Below the pieces are notes generated by a model that was not told the origin of the DNA, ran no database searches, and saw nothing but the letters and a program-made list of their open reading frames with translations. DNA of 64,000 nt, taken from the NCBI GenBank assembly GCA_001600095.1, contig BCIX01000002.1, positions 1,612,001-1,676,000 on the forward strand, written 5' to 3'. A program made the translations under genes and the position numbers. Source of the DNA: Bullera alba (taxonomy: Eukaryota; Basidiomycota; Tremellomycetes; Tremellales; Bulleraceae). This document shows, in pieces, positions 12,464 to 24,509 of this stretch (positions are counted from its first letter, which is position 1; the number at the start of each line of letters is the position of its first letter).

Positions 12464-14244
12464 TTACTCCTTGAACAGAGCTCCAGTGAGCCCACCCGAG
12501 AATATCGTCACGCCCGTATATACCAGCAGGATGCCCTGGAATTCAGTGCTGCGAAATGGTCATCACTCACGTAGTTGTTAACTCCATAGGCACCAGTGGC
12601 CCCTCGCAACGTATCGTATTTGAGCAATGCCTCCGATACGGGACCTGGATCCATCAGCTTGGGCCTGTAAGAGCGGCTCACCAGACGTGATGTTTCCAAT
12701 ACCCCTTGCGATAGCAAAGATGGAGAATACCAGAGCTGGGGTTGCAGGATCGTCGCCTATAAGCCCTCTGTTAGTAGGATCCTAGCATTGAGTAGAGTGA
12801 CGAGACCCACGTGCTATCATCGATATCATCTTGGTCCAGAGGGCCGCGAAACTCAACCCGAGTAGACCAAAGCTAAGCACGAACGCAACCAATACGCCAT
12901 TGGTGGTGCCGAATCCCCAGAGGAACAAGCAGGATAGAGCTGTTCCGACACAGTTGAGCAGGACGACATAGACGAATGGCATCCGGTCGGACAAATATCC
13001 CCAAAGTGTCAATCCGGGAACAGAAGCAGCTGGAGAGTTAGTCTCAATTGGTTGTGGTGGTGCTCACCATTCATGATGGAGATCAAACCCGTTCCATCGG
13101 GTCTGGTCAGGTTGAGATCCTTTGCGAATGCTGCCGTATCAGCATTACACCTGTCGAGGCAACTTACTTGGCAGCCAGAGGGATGGCACAAAGTTGCCCA
13201 AGCTTGTCAAAGTGATGGTCAAAACACCTGCGATGAAGTATTTCCTGAAACAGAAGGACCAGTCCAGTTTTCCAGGTCGCCTGCCTCGCTCAGAGCCCGG
13301 TTGACCGGGTCTTGCCAATGGAATACGTCGTCTGATTGCGAGGATGGATATGCTTCCGATGATGCCAAAGGCGATGCCGAGCGACACCATTGTAGCTTTA
13401 TAGCCGAAGGCTCTGAGAAGACCATCGACGACCAAGGGGAAAATACAGCCGCCGGCTCCGGTGCCAGAGTACATGATGCCTGATATCAGCGGAGGGCGGG
13501 AATGCTAGCTCACCTGAAGCAAATCCACGTCTCGAGTAGAACCACTCAAACAGGAGCGTAGCGCATGGCAGGTAGAGTGCCCCCGCAAATGGGTAGAACA
13601 CGCCGATAGTAACGATCAGGTGCCATGGCTAGAGTTCAGTCAATTGAGGCTTTCACCTTTCCGCTCACCTTTGTCACGAATGCACAGGATATCATTGATA
13701 CTACAGCAGCAACCAGCCCAAAGACCTGAATGGTCCGCTGCCACCGAGGAAAAGCTGCGAACACCCTAGGCCACTCAGCTCAGATGCCCCCTTCCTGCTT
13801 GACTTACGGTCCGAAGAGACCGGCGCTGATATACAGCATACCAGTTTGCAACGTGGCCGCTAAAGTGATCTGCCCTTCGTGTCCTTGACCCTTGAACAGC
13901 TCGCTCGTCCAATACTCGTGCAGAATTCCAATAGAGAACGGTAGACCCCATACCAGAGCCTCTATCGTAGTCGCAGCAGCCAGGAACAGCCAGGCCTGTT
14001 TGCCTCCATCGACGGGTGGCAGAGCAGGAATGAAGCTCGTCGAGGGGCTCTCCAGATCTCCACCAACGCTGGCGCCTTCTGGAATAGTGGTATTGATGGA
14101 CCGAGATGATCGATTTCCACCGGCGTACAAGGAGGGAGGGTAGGACATTGAGTCGACCATATCCGACGATTTGTTGCGAGGCGTCTGCTGGCCGAGGTTT
14201 GTTGGACGGACCATACTCTCCAATGGGATCTCGATACTTGTCAT
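12464..14244 (-). CDS. MFS transporter, monocarboxylate (MCT/MCH) type
   Basis: Nine exons (13808..14244, 13669..13765, 13514..13628, 13168..13479, 13068..13130, 12811..13029, 12682..12756, 12571..12644, 12464..12535) encode 487 residues. A cytoplasmic N-terminus of about 75 residues leads into DGGKQAWLFLAAATTIEALVWGLPFSIGIL, the signature first helix of fungal MCT-like permeases. Further helices are visible, including VFYPFAGALYLPCATLLFEWFYSRRGFASG, GIMYSGTGAGGCIFPLVVDGL and GYLSDRMPFVYVVLLNCVG. About 12 membrane segments are expected. The family moves monocarboxylates or related small acids by proton coupling in the plasma membrane or organelles; the substrate cannot be told here. Several introns are only 34-50 nt. 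The gene is divergent from CSN6, 317 bp away. Confidence 0.87.
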
Positions 14245-14561
14245 CGTGTAGCAACTGCGTAGGGGTAAGGCAGGTATTCCTGCTCGGGAGTAGAGCCTGC
14301 GAGAGTCTGCCTGTCGAGGCCTACACTCAGAGTCTCAGACGGTCTGACGGACGCTGCAGTAGTCGCACCAAAGTTGCACTCGCTGATCTCTTTCAGCAGA
14401 TCAACCGACTGGAGGACTGGCAAAGTGGAGGTCAGATGCGGCGATCGCCGAAGCGTCTACGCTCAGCGAGGAGGAGCGGCCGCAGCGTTGCGCTGGCTAT
14501 CAATCAGCCATGTTGCATCAGGAGGGACACAAACGTCGTTCAATAGGAGTCTGTGACCACG
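14245..14561. promoter_or_regulatory. Shared divergent promoter, MCT transporter / CSN6
   Basis: These 317 bp separate two start codons pointing apart, so both promoters must lie here. No TATA box or recognisable operator was found by eye. Confidence 0.45.
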
Positions 14562-15867
14562 ATGAGCGAGAACACTGATCAGAAAGCTGGTCCATCCTAT
14601 GTGGTCCAGAGTGGAGCTACTTCGGGGTTGACGATCAACCTGTAAGTGCTCGACTCCAACGCAGCACTGACGCTCTAGCCACCCTCTGCCCATCCTCAGC
14701 GTATCAGAACACTACAACCGCGCGAGGCTAGCTAGCACGAGCTCCAGTCCGAAGAGTGAGTCAGAATGCTATGACAACGTTGACAGGTAGTCTTCGGTGC
14801 TCTTCTCGGATCCCAATCGAACCGCGATGTCTCGATATCCAACTCGTTCGAGCTGATCTTCGCCGATGGTGACGTTGCTATGGACGGGAACGGGGGTGCC
14901 GGCTCGAGTACGGTCATCAATGCGGACTTTCTGGAGCAGAGAAACGAGCAATGTAGGTGATAGTACTAATTGGACGAGCTGACCGGCAGTCAAACAGGTC
15001 TTCCCGACGCTGGACGTTGTGGGATGGTATGCCGTAGGCAAGACGCCTTCCTCCGAGGACGTTGATCTACACCGACAAGTAAGTCAATTCCGAGGACCTT
15101 GGCTGAATTGTAGTTCTCCAACCTTATCGACACACCAATCTTCCTTCTCTTCGATCCGGAAAATTCGATGCAGGACCTGCCTATCACGGTGTACGAGGCG
15201 GCCTTGGAGAGCCGAGATGAGAATGGCAAATTCGTACAGCTGGAGTATGGTATCGAGACGGGTGAAGCGGAGAGAATAGCGGTGGACGGAGTGTCCCGGG
15301 GCGGCATGGGCCAGAGCGATGAAGGATTGGGTGAGTTTACGGTTAACGTTTCGAAGCTGATAAGTAGTTGAGGGAAACCTTACCACGCAGCGTAATGCTA
15401 TACGCATGTTGTACGAGAGGATAGAGGTATTGGTGAAATACATCTCAGCCGTCATGGACAGTGAGTCGACCGACAAAACGGTGTACTGACACGAGCAGAA
15501 ACGGCTCCAGCGGATCATTCGTTACTCCGTCAGATATCCTCCTTGGTGGCTACACTGCCCACAATCGACGCCGCAGAGTACAAAGCAGAGCTCTCAACAG
15601 TGAGTGTCGACTTGTCGCACGCCTACTGACGCCTGGCAGGAATACTCCGACGTCCAGCTCACCTCATACCTGACGAGTCTCACCAAACAGCTCGCTGCTT
15701 TGAGTGACGTGAGTGATTGACGGGCAGCTTTAACTGACATCTAGTACTCGGACAAACATCACACTTTGTTCCCAGGAGGTGGCAGTGATGACGCCGGGCA
15801 AGGCTCAGGCCGATCTCGAGGTGGTGGCGGATTCGACTTCAGAGGGGCGATGAGGAGGAGAAAGTGA
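14562..15867 (+). CDS. CSN6: COP9 signalosome subunit 6 (MPN- protein)
   Basis: Nine exons (14562..14641, 14679..14755, 14791..14952, 14990..15078, 15114..15330, 15368..15460, 15499..15599, 15640..15708, 15745..15867) encode 336 residues. The MPN domain covers about residues 20-165: LHPLPILSVSEHYNR, KIFGALLGSQSNRDVSISNSFEL, and VVGWYAVGKTPSSEDVDLHRQ where Csn5/Rpn11 would have the JAMM zinc motif. The His-x-His ligands are absent, as in all CSN6 proteins, so it is structural rather than a protease. The C-terminal half is helical (TTQRNAIRMLYERIEVLVKYI) and ends in a Gly/Arg-rich tail. CSN6 pairs with CSN5 in the complex that removes NEDD8 from cullins. All intron phases agree. Confidence 0.9.
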
Positions 15868-16390
15868 TGGCTTCGCTGTATGATCACGACGAAAAGACGT
15901 ATCATCGATATGTCGTGGGCTGTCCGCGGCCCCACCCTGTAGAGAGGCTACGAAGGATGGATCGGACAAGGTACTCATTGCCGTCTCACACATCAGAGTG
16001 GGATATGCCTACGGTATAGATGCACGTCCTGCAGCTGCTCGCCGTTTCTCCCGTGCTGAAACGTGTGGAATGCAGCTACAAGACTCGTAATCGAGATCGA
16101 TCTGCCCTTAATGGGACATTACGAATCTGCCACGCGTTTTATTACAATTATGACTGCCCACGTGTTTGTGAAACACGTCAAAACATCAAAAAAGTCTAAT
16201 CAGGGTGCCCCCCAACAAGGAGGCCCTCAATCACCACATCACTGATCTCCGTCTCAGGCTTCTATCGTTCATACCTCTCTCACTCTCTGTTCACGGCCCG
16301 ACGCCTCTTCTTCTCCGCCGTCCTCGAAAAGCCTCTCTAGTGGCCCAATACTCACGAGCCAGACCGGCCCTCGTTTACGGTTCGCCCAAC
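15868..16390. other. Intergenic region, 523 bp
   Basis: This lies between CSN6 and the TPT-family transporter, both on the + strand. It should hold the CSN6 3' UTR and the transporter promoter and leader. The bases just before 16391 are pyrimidine-rich, as is common near fungal transcription starts. No gene, RNA or repeat was identified. Confidence 0.4.
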
Positions 16391-18077
16391 ATGGACCGAC
16401 GACAGCGCGCACCCTTCGCTCACATATCCTCTTCGGCGGACCTAACGAGTCCAGAGTTGATCTCGCCCATGCGGACGTTCCCATCGCAACCACCTCAGTG
16501 GCTCAACAACGATGGCAACCCATATGAGAAGACGGAGCTTGGGAATGGGGAGAGGCCGATATTCCACCTGGACACCCCGCCTCCCATACACCGGCCCACA
16601 TCACGATCACGGTCACCCTCGCCTAACCCATTCAAACTCCCTCAACTCACCATGCCTGCCTACCCGACATTACGATTCGTAGCGCTTTGCACACTGTGGT
16701 ATCTCTCCTCGGCGCTGTCGAACAATACGGGCAAAGTCATCTTGAACAACTTCAAATTCCCCGTCACATTGACGATAGTGCAGTTCTTCTTTGTGGCTGG
16801 ATACTGCATTTTGTGTGACAAGGCAAAGTGGACAGGAAGACTGAGGAGACCGACGACAGCGATTCTGAAAGGGACTCTGCCGATGGCTTCGTTTCAAGTG
16901 GGAGGGCATATCTTCAGCTCGCTGGCTATCAGTCGGGTGCCCGTCAGTACGGTCCATACCATCAAGGTGAGCCATGCGTAGAGGCTGCAATGCTGACATT
17001 CAGGCTCTATCCCCACTCGTCACCGTGCTCGCCTATGCTTTCTTATTTGGAGTCTCATACTCTCCAGCCACATATCTCTCGCTCTTACCGCTCACCCTCG
17101 GCGTCATGCTCGCTTGTTCCTTTGACATGACGATATCCAACTTTTTCGGCCTAGTCTGCGCTTTTGGTTCGACCCTCGTGTTTGTCTCCCAGAACATATT
17201 CTTCAAAAAGATCATGCCGACGAATTCCGACTCGACGACCGGGAACCATGGATCACCCAAACTCGACAAGATCAACCTGCTCTACTTCTCCTCTGGCATG
17301 GCATTCGTGCTCATGATCCCCGTGTGGCTATACTCGGATGCTAGTCGTGTATGGACTCATATTCAAGGGAATCGCACGACTGGTCCTTCGGTTCCACTTT
17401 ACTTTTTCCTCAACGGCTCGGTACACTTTGCGCAAAATCTGCTCGCCTTTGCCATCCTCTCGTCCACCTCCCCAGTGACATATTCGATCGCCTCGCTCGT
17501 CAAGCGTATAGCCGTAATCTGCCTTGCGATCGTCTGGTTCAAGCAGAGTGTACACGTTGTTCAGGCAGTGGGTATCGCCCTGACGGGCGTGGGATTGTGG
17601 ATGTACAACAATGCCAAACGAGATGTAGAAAAGGGAGAAAAGAAGATGCGGCAGGTGGAAGCGGTTAGAGAAGGAATGCTGCCAACGACAAAGGCCGAGC
17701 AGAGGGTATTGGAGGGTAGAGCGACTCCAGACACATTCAGACACGCTTTCAAAGACGTTCACGCCTCGCCCAAACCATCTTACGGGGACGAATTCTTCCC
17801 GCCAATCTCGAAATCATCCGCTTTAAGGCCTGTACACATGTACCCCGCGCCCCAACAGCTCGCGAATGGATCCAAACCGAAGCCATCGACTGTTGCATCC
17901 GGCCCGTACCCCTCGCCGCCAGCGTCAGCGGAGAATTCGCCGCCGTCGGAACCCCCGAAACAGGCATCAAGACGAAGAATGTCGATAGAAAGCAAGGACA
18001 CTTTTACTCTACCGCCATCGCATAGTGTCAGGCCTCCGACAATACAGGAGAGCCCTAGGAGCATGGAAGTGTCGTGA
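16391..18077 (+). CDS. Triose-phosphate-translocator family transporter, SLY41-like
   Basis: Two exons (16391..16966, 17004..18077) encode 549 residues. After a disordered Pro/Ser N-terminus of about 95 residues comes LRFVALCTLWYLSSALSNNTGKVILN, typical of the TPT/NST family in the drug/metabolite transporter superfamily, then FKFPVTLTIVQFFFVAGY, FQVGGHIFSSLAIS, VSTVHTIKALSPLVTVLAYAFLFG and SPVTYSIASLVKRIAVICLAIVWF. These give eight to ten membrane spans. The KR in the late SLVKR motif is the conserved substrate-binding pair of this family. Yeast Sly41, an ER/Golgi-located member, is the closest type I can name; the substrate is unknown. The cytoplasmic tail of about 170 residues is Pro/Ser-rich. 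The ATG at 16391 is the first in-frame methionine followed by a plausible leader. Confidence 0.88.
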
Positions 18078-18203
18078 TCATAGACAACATAGAGCTGGCA
18101 AACAAAGTCATTGTGTGTATTTTGGGTAGATTGGGTGGATGCATCACCCTACAAGGATGGTATACTATACTTAGACTTCTTACTTGATGGTCTGGATTCA
18201 TTT

Positions 18204-19825
18204 TTACCAGCCAGATTCCCAATCCCCCTTCGAGCCATTCAGCTCATGCCGCAAAGCTTGCCGCCTGGACTTCCAGTCGTCCGCTCCAATGTAAGCACCG
18301 CACATTCTCCTTGAGCCCGTGAACGCAGCTCGTCCGTGCATCACTCGCCAGTTGTCGATGACTACATGTCAGCATGAGCATGGTTGATATTGACTCACCG
18401 ACGACAGTGCCTGGCTGCATCTGATTCCAGTACTCCGCCTCCGCACTCTTGTTCAACGCCTCGTACCGCCTCGCAGCGGTGTACCAATTCCTCACGTCCT
18501 CGGGCTTCCATCCCAGTTCTCCGCCAATCACGCCGCGGTCCTCGTTGTTCCATCGGACTACGGTCAGCTCGCCATTGTGGTCGTGGGTGAATGTCGGTCT
18601 GTTGAGCGGCCGCAGCATGCTGCCCTTGGTTCCTGAAGCATGTGCAGGCAGACCTAATCTGGACAGAAGGCCGTAGCTCTCTGGATGAGACTGCTGAAGT
18701 AGGGCGGCCGTATAAAATCCATCAACTAGGGAGCTCGAGCCTCCTGTCCCGGGTGGTGGGTGAGACAATAGATGGAATATCTGCAGTCCAGCTGGGTCCG
18801 TGAAATATGTCGTGTCGGTATGCACGGGAAGCGCTTCATTGCTATACGCAAGATCCCCATGCGACATGTTGGCAGTAAAGTCCCAGAATCCGCCGTCTAA
18901 AGCGTCAGCCATTGTGCGCTTCGTCTTCACTAACAATGAGTTTCTCTGATATGCGAAATCCTCCTGATCAGCGTCTCGGTAGCTTCTGGTGTAGCGGGGA
19001 CTCCTGTGACATTGCAAAACCCGTATTCGTGCTGAGCGGTCAGTGGCGGGAGAGACGTCGGGGGCGTACCACTTTGTCCAGCCAAGTCAAGACTCCCATC
19101 TCTGCTTCTGTCTCTCCGACGTGCTCCGGCATGACACTTTGGTATGTGACAGTTGGAGGACTTTTGGCGATGCTAGCGTTCCATAGAGTCCGCCTGAGAT
19201 CAGCTCAGGCCTGTTGCTCTCACCCACCTGTCTTGCTTCATGCTCGGCAGTAATGGTGGATCATATGCTGCTCTCTCCAGAGCGCTGATTGGGAAGTATG
19301 ATTCGTGCGTTTCTGCCGTTCCCCAAGCAACTCGTAGTCCGTCATTCGTCATCTCCGCTTGTCTGACTTTGAAATCTGCAGGGAACTAAGCAGGTCAGCG
19401 TTGGCCTCGTTTGGGGACATACTTGAGAGAGAGTCTTTAGGCGCTGCTTGGTCGCAGGGTGGAAGCACTTCGGGCATCGGCAGTGATCCAGCAGATGCTG
19501 ATTATCGCTGACTCGTCAGTTGGGCAGCAGGTGAGTTGACCTACAATCTCGTTTCTCTTCCATCCGGCAGAATCAATGTCAGGCTTGAGGTATCATGCCT
19601 GATTTGAGGGGGTGTGCTTGGGGCAGCATCCTCATCTACCCGCTTTGCCAAAGGACTATGTGCTATCGAAGAGTTGGAGAGGAGGCGTCTTCAGTCAGCT
19701 CCGAAGCTACAGGTCAAGACATACCGGGATGGTCGACAGACCACTCGAGAGAAGCCCTGAGGAGGATGAGCGATGCCTGTCCTCCTTAGCTGAATGATCG
19801 TCTGCCTGACACTGATTGATGCCAT
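18204..19825 (-). CDS. TMLH: Trimethyllysine dioxygenase (carnitine synthesis)
   Basis: Eight exons (19725..19825, 19545..19688, 19423..19507, 19228..19385, 19070..19193, 18935..19031, 18399..18896, 18204..18361) encode 454 residues. This non-heme Fe(II)/2-oxoglutarate enzyme hydroxylates N6-trimethyllysine, the first step of carnitine biosynthesis, in mitochondria. The N-terminal zinc-binding domain is visible (DHCRCPKCFHPATKQR). Next come FPADFKVRQAEMTNDGLRVAW and the catalytic jelly roll with iron ligands H262 and D264 (PVHTDTTYF) and H411 (IDNWRVMHGR); RR at 420-421 suits 2-oxoglutarate binding. The start at 19825 gives an Arg-rich, acid-free leader like a mitochondrial presequence. An in-frame ATG at 19930 would add 35 acidic/Ser residues and seems less likely. 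The 19545-19688 exon boundaries are the least certain. Confidence 0.9.
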
Positions 19826-20115
19826 TTTGTCTGAGATCCTCGACAGGTCTCCGAGGGTGCTGGCTATACTACTAGCCGATGGGCTATCGGTATACGCTGA
19901 GTCGTAACTTGGGCGATAGTAGGAGGACACACCGGCTGGCCCATCTCCCGGTTAACAGTATTTGGTTCCGTTAGCCGAACAGGGCGGAATCAAATTACGA
20001 ATGAGCTCATCGCTGGCCGAAGTGGCCAGTGCAGACCAGGCCACCGTCTCTCGCCGTGACTATGAACGCTTGCAAAACGCTTGCGATGGACAGTTCTTGA
20101 CTATCACACTTACAC

Positions 20116-23100
20116 ATGCCACGGATACCCAACCTCCTGGGCGCTCTCGCCGTAGTAGCCTCCTGGGCAACTGCTCAGCAAATCGCCTTCCACGATGACT
20201 TGCTAGACTTTCAAGACAGTAACGCGTTCGCAGAAAGTATCGTTTCCACCTTGTCCGCCTCGAACCAGCATTCGACACTGCTTCACCTCTTGCAGCGGTC
20301 AAAGTGTATTCCTCTACTGGCCCATATAGGCAATGCCACCCTCTTTGCGCCTACAGATCAAGCATGGAAAGACTGGGCCGAGACTCATACACCCGAAGAC
20401 TCGGGTCGGTATCATGGCTGGCTCGGAACGCAAGGGCTTTCAGAGTGGGAAGAGTCAGAGCAAGAGGTCTTGGAGAGGCGCTACCACATATCCGGAGATA
20501 TGAGATTCGAGGAAGAACTTATGGACAATCAAAATTGGTGGTTGAGGCAACACCTCCTTTACCATATGCTCAACTATACCCTACCGCCGGACGCATTCCT
20601 GGCATCCCAGAGTCACAATATCTCTACCCAGACGACATTACTGTTTCCTCAGGCGATTGAGCCTCAACATCCACCTATACCACCCCCCGGCCCTCCTTGG
20701 CTGCCTAGGGGTGGAGAAGGTATGCTGGGCGGGCACGGCCAGCGCTTAAGGCTGGCCACCCGTGGCTCTGGAGAGGGCGGTGATACAGGCAAGATTGGCG
20801 TCGACTTCACAGGCGAGGGCGGGGCAGTTGTCTGGGATGGCAGCGGATGGGGGAATATGACAAGCTTGAAGAAGAATGAGACACTTGTAACTGGGATACG
20901 GTGGGCGCGGAATGGCGCTGTCGTAGGTATCGAAGGTGTTCTGGAGCCTCCCCGTTCAATAGGTGAGCCAAGGCATTGTCAGAAGCTGACAAACAGACGC
21001 TATCTTACGGACACATCCTTCTCTGACATATCTATCACGACTTCTCAACGCCTCGTCACCTCTGCCACCCCCACTCCCGGACGACTTGTCCGCAACACCC
21101 CACCTGACTGTCTTTGCGCCTTCGGATGAAGCTTTCCACGGAGCTTTCGACGACGTCGAGAAGCGGTATCTGGAGGGCGGATATGGGTCCGAGGGTGTAG
21201 GCCGGATAGTCGGCGGGGGAATGGTGCTCTCTGTGGGGAAGAAGGGCGTAGGCTGGAGAGACACTTGGGGCAAGGAGTTGACTGGTGAGTCTAGCCCGTC
21301 TGATTTCCGCTGACCATCAGTGGAATCTGCAACAGGACACGACTTGTTGGTTCAAGCTCCGGGGGACGGTCTCGCTGTCAACGGAACATCCGCCTCGACT
21401 ATCGATATTTTTGCCTCGAATGGTGAGTTTGAGCTAGGGACTATGCTGACTTTGCAGGTGTGATTCATATCCTACCCACGCTGCTCCTTCCCGAAAATTT
21501 CACCTTGCTCAATTCGGCAGAGAAGATTCTTCTATCTGTGAACGCGACTCGTTTCGTGTCTTTGCTTAGATCTGCCAACCTATCGACAAAATACGTCGGC
21601 GAAGCGGGCAAGAATAAGGATCTCGAAGAAGCTTGGACGATCCTTGCACCCACAGATGAGGTCATTGATATGATGGAGAGAGGAGGTCATGGACCAGTAT
21701 CCCGCTTGGCCGATGAACCGTTCAAGGATGCCTCGCCACTGGCATCCTTGCTGCAATATCACATTCTTCCCGGTAAACTATCACCCAAGACCATCAAAGA
21801 TGGGATGCTGGTCGGGACGGAGATGCGCACGTCGGCGCTGAAGGGCGAGAGACAGAGATTGGAGGTTGGCGTCTCTGATCGACTGAACAAGTTGAATTGG
21901 GCGGATCTTGGCGCTGGGGATATCAGCTTTGGCGGGGCGACTGTTCTCGGCAAGCCAGGTGAGTTGCCTGGTATTGGGTCAGGTCTGATACATCACAGTG
22001 GAAGTTGGACGATCGATCATCTACCTCTTGTCATCGTTGCTGTCGCCTCCAGACGACGTTCTCCAGACGGCAGTATCCGACCTTCAATTATCCACCTTTG
22101 TCGCCGCGGTCTATGCCGCAGAGTTGGACCGGGCGGTGAAGAAGACCCCTGGTGTTACCTATCTCATGCCGCGGAACAGAGCATTCAACTCTCTAGGCCT
22201 CGTGATGAAGTACCTGCTCTTGCCCGAGGGCAAGGACGAGTTGCGCGAAGTCGTTCGGTACCACGCCATCGATGGGATTGTCTATTCCGCCGACGCTCAT
22301 GCAACGACAAATTACAAAACGTTAGAAGGCGGCGAGATCACTTTACGACAGACCAACGGGACATTGTATGTCTCCAGCCCCGATCATTGGGTCGGCCACG
22401 ACTCGCATGACGCTCTGCCATCCAACGGAGAGCTGCGGCCTGCGAACATCGTCCAAAAAGACATGTTGACCAGCACGGGCGTGATACACACTATCGACAG
22501 TGTGGTCATGCCAGCCGACGTTTCCATCACGATTGGCAAATTAATCCGGGGGTCAAAGCAGGTGACAATGGTCGACCTGCTTTACAAAGCTGGTCTAGAT
22601 TGGATCCTCCAAGGACGACAGCCGAGAGGGGATGAGATTGCTGCGGCGGGTCTCACTGGTGTGGTGGACGACGGCAGCGACGAGAATGACAATGAGGACA
22701 GCGCAGCTCTGCCAAGCTACACTCTGCTGTGTCCCACCGACAAAGCATTCTCGAGGATCAACATTACTCGATACATAGATGACAAGGACGCCCTACTTGA
22801 TCTACTCAAACTGCACATAGTGCCCGCGCAATCGATGGCCAAGCTCGACACCAAGGTCGGTCCTCCTAGAGACGGCAGTCCGATCTCGCTAGCCGATGAC
22901 CTGGTGTACTCGACCCTCCTGACCTCCAAGAACAAGTACGGAGACGTTGCGTTCCGAGCCACTGGCGACAACTCATTCATTGTCGGTATCCGCAACTCGA
23001 GAAGCTCGATGGGTAACGACTACGCAAGAATAGGTCAAACTGGTCGAGCGACTGTGCGGTGGAGGGACAAAGCCGCCGTCAATCGCAAGCACAAGAACAA

Positions 23101-23368
23101 AGACAAGCACCAGGAGGAGCCTGTCGCGGCGCCAAATAGTGACCTCTGGAGAGGAGGAATGACGCTCGGCGGAGGCGTACTGATGATCGACTCTGTGTTG
23201 ATCCCGTACGAGCCCAGCTGGTTCTCTCGGTGGGGCTGGCTGGTGATCACGCTCGTGGGCGTCGGTCTGCTGGTCCTGGGCGGCCTGGGTACCTTTGGTT
23301 GGTGGTACTGGAACAAAAGCAGGCAGGAGGAGGGTTATGAACCACTAGAGGGCGAAGAGGAGGAATAG
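20116..23368 (+). CDS. Type I membrane protein with five fasciclin (FAS1) domains
   Basis: Five exons (20116..20962, 20997..21284, 21321..21422, 21458..21958, 21999..23368) encode 1035 residues. Residues 1-20 (ending SWATA) are a signal peptide. Five FAS1 repeats can be traced by their H1/H2-type motifs: NATLFAPTDQAWKDW, HLTVFAPSDEAFHGAF, WTILAPTDEVIDMM, VTYLMPRNRAFNSLG and YTLLCPTDKAFSRI. Repeat ends such as LLQYHILPG and VVRYHAIDG are also seen. Near the C-terminus WLVITLVGVGLLVLGGLGTFG is a single membrane span, followed by a short acidic tail. FAS1 proteins act in cell-surface adhesion or wall and vacuolar membrane functions in fungi; the exact role is unknown. There are several N-glycosylation sequons (NAT, NYT, NIT). 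It is divergent from TMLH, 290 bp away, and ends 39 bp from the BMT2 stop. Confidence 0.9.
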
Positions 23369-23407
23369 ATGCGAATTTGTTGTGTCATTGTTGTCATGGA
23401 TTATCAT

Positions 23408-24318
23408 TTAGAGGATGATGGCAAAGTTGTTCCGCCGGGGACCATCGGTGATGACCTTTTTCTTCGAGTAGACACCAGACGCCTCTGCCTTTGGGTCGGA
23501 CCGGCTCCAGAGCCAGTAGGCAACCTTGCCGCCTTCCTTCCATCGTTTGCGGACGAGCTTGAATCCTACTTTGGCCATGAGACCCTCGAGGTGTTCTGGG
23601 GTGAGGTAGCGCGAGTTGGTGACGCAGGGCAGAGGCAGTACTAGGAAGAGGAGTGATGTTGTCGACGGCCGGAGGTGTGCGTGTATGAGCCGCAGCATAT
23701 GGCCTCGAAGGGCTTCAGCGAGTGTCTAGCGGGTGTAACTTACCACGCTGAGATGGCTCAGGGACAAAGTTGAGGACGAGGCTACAGCTGATCAGGTCGA
23801 ATTGATCAGTTTCCGAAACTGGACGGTCGAAGAAGTCCTGTTCGAGGATATTTGGGTGTTCTGTCCGTAGATCAATCGGGGTGTTCTGAATCCAGCTCGA
23901 GCACTCTGCGTAGTTGTCTGGCTTCAAGGCGCCAATCTCGAGCAGTCTATGGTTTCAGCGTGAGACCGGCTGAGAGCACTCACCTGAGAGGACGGCTCTC
24001 TTTCTCCTTGCCTTTTCCCTTGACGCCCAACTCCTTCAGCCAGCCTATGAGGACTTTGGCGCTGTCTCCACCTCGTTCGATCGATTGACCATGTTTGCTC
24101 GCGGTCTGGTAAGACTCCAGTCCGCCCAGAGACTCGATCTCTTGGTCGATCCGGTCAATCTCCTCCTTGTTTTCGTCGTGGCCAGATTTGGCCAGCTGAG
24201 CTTTCCGCTTGAGCAGGGTGTGAAACGACGAGATCGTCGCTTGGGTCGCTCGGTGCGTCGTCGACTGTGGCTTGACGGGCGCAGTCACCGGTCTCTTTCG
24301 TGTCCTCTTGACCTTCAT
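23408..24318 (-). CDS. BMT2: 25S rRNA adenine-N1 methyltransferase Bmt2
   Basis: Three exons (23984..24318, 23744..23946, 23408..23703) encode 277 residues. The N-terminus is basic (KVKRTRKRPVTAPVKPQ), suited to nucleolar localisation. The Rossmann-type SAM-binding core holds LLEIGALKPDNYAECSSW, then TPIDLRTEHPNILEQDFFDR and FDLISCSLVLNFVPEPSQRGHMLRL, the arrangement of the Bmt2 family, which makes m1A in 25S rRNA. A second basic segment precedes the C-terminal PRRNNFAIIL. The start codon is 191 bp from that of the divergent TLDc gene. Length is a little below yeast Bmt2. Confidence 0.9.
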
Positions 24319-24509
24319 CCTCGTCGACCGCTCGTTAATACAGCCGTTGTGATGTGGATGTGTGTTTCATCGGACAAATGGCAAATCTTGAAAATCAACT
24401 CGTCGGCTTCGGCAACGCGTACGAGATCATCCCGTCCGTCGTCATTGGCCTTAGCTTTAGTCAACTGCATACTCGACTCTCTTGTCCGTCTCCGTCACCA
24501 CACAGTCTC
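24319..24509. promoter_or_regulatory. Compact bidirectional promoter BMT2 / OXR1
   Basis: Only 191 bp lie between the two divergent start codons, so both promoters and both leaders are contained here. If OXR1 started at an upstream in-frame non-ATG codon the gap would be smaller still. No specific site was recognised. Confidence 0.45.

Noticed and set aside
14562..15867. Active JAMM deubiquitinase
   Set aside because: The MPN domain lacks the His-x-His metal ligands, as expected for CSN6. It is structural and nothing unusual.
6798..19825. A fatty-acid/carnitine gene cluster (acyl-CoA-binding protein, trimethyllysine dioxygenase)
   Set aside because: The two genes are over 10 kb apart with unrelated genes between, and no shared regulatory motif was seen.
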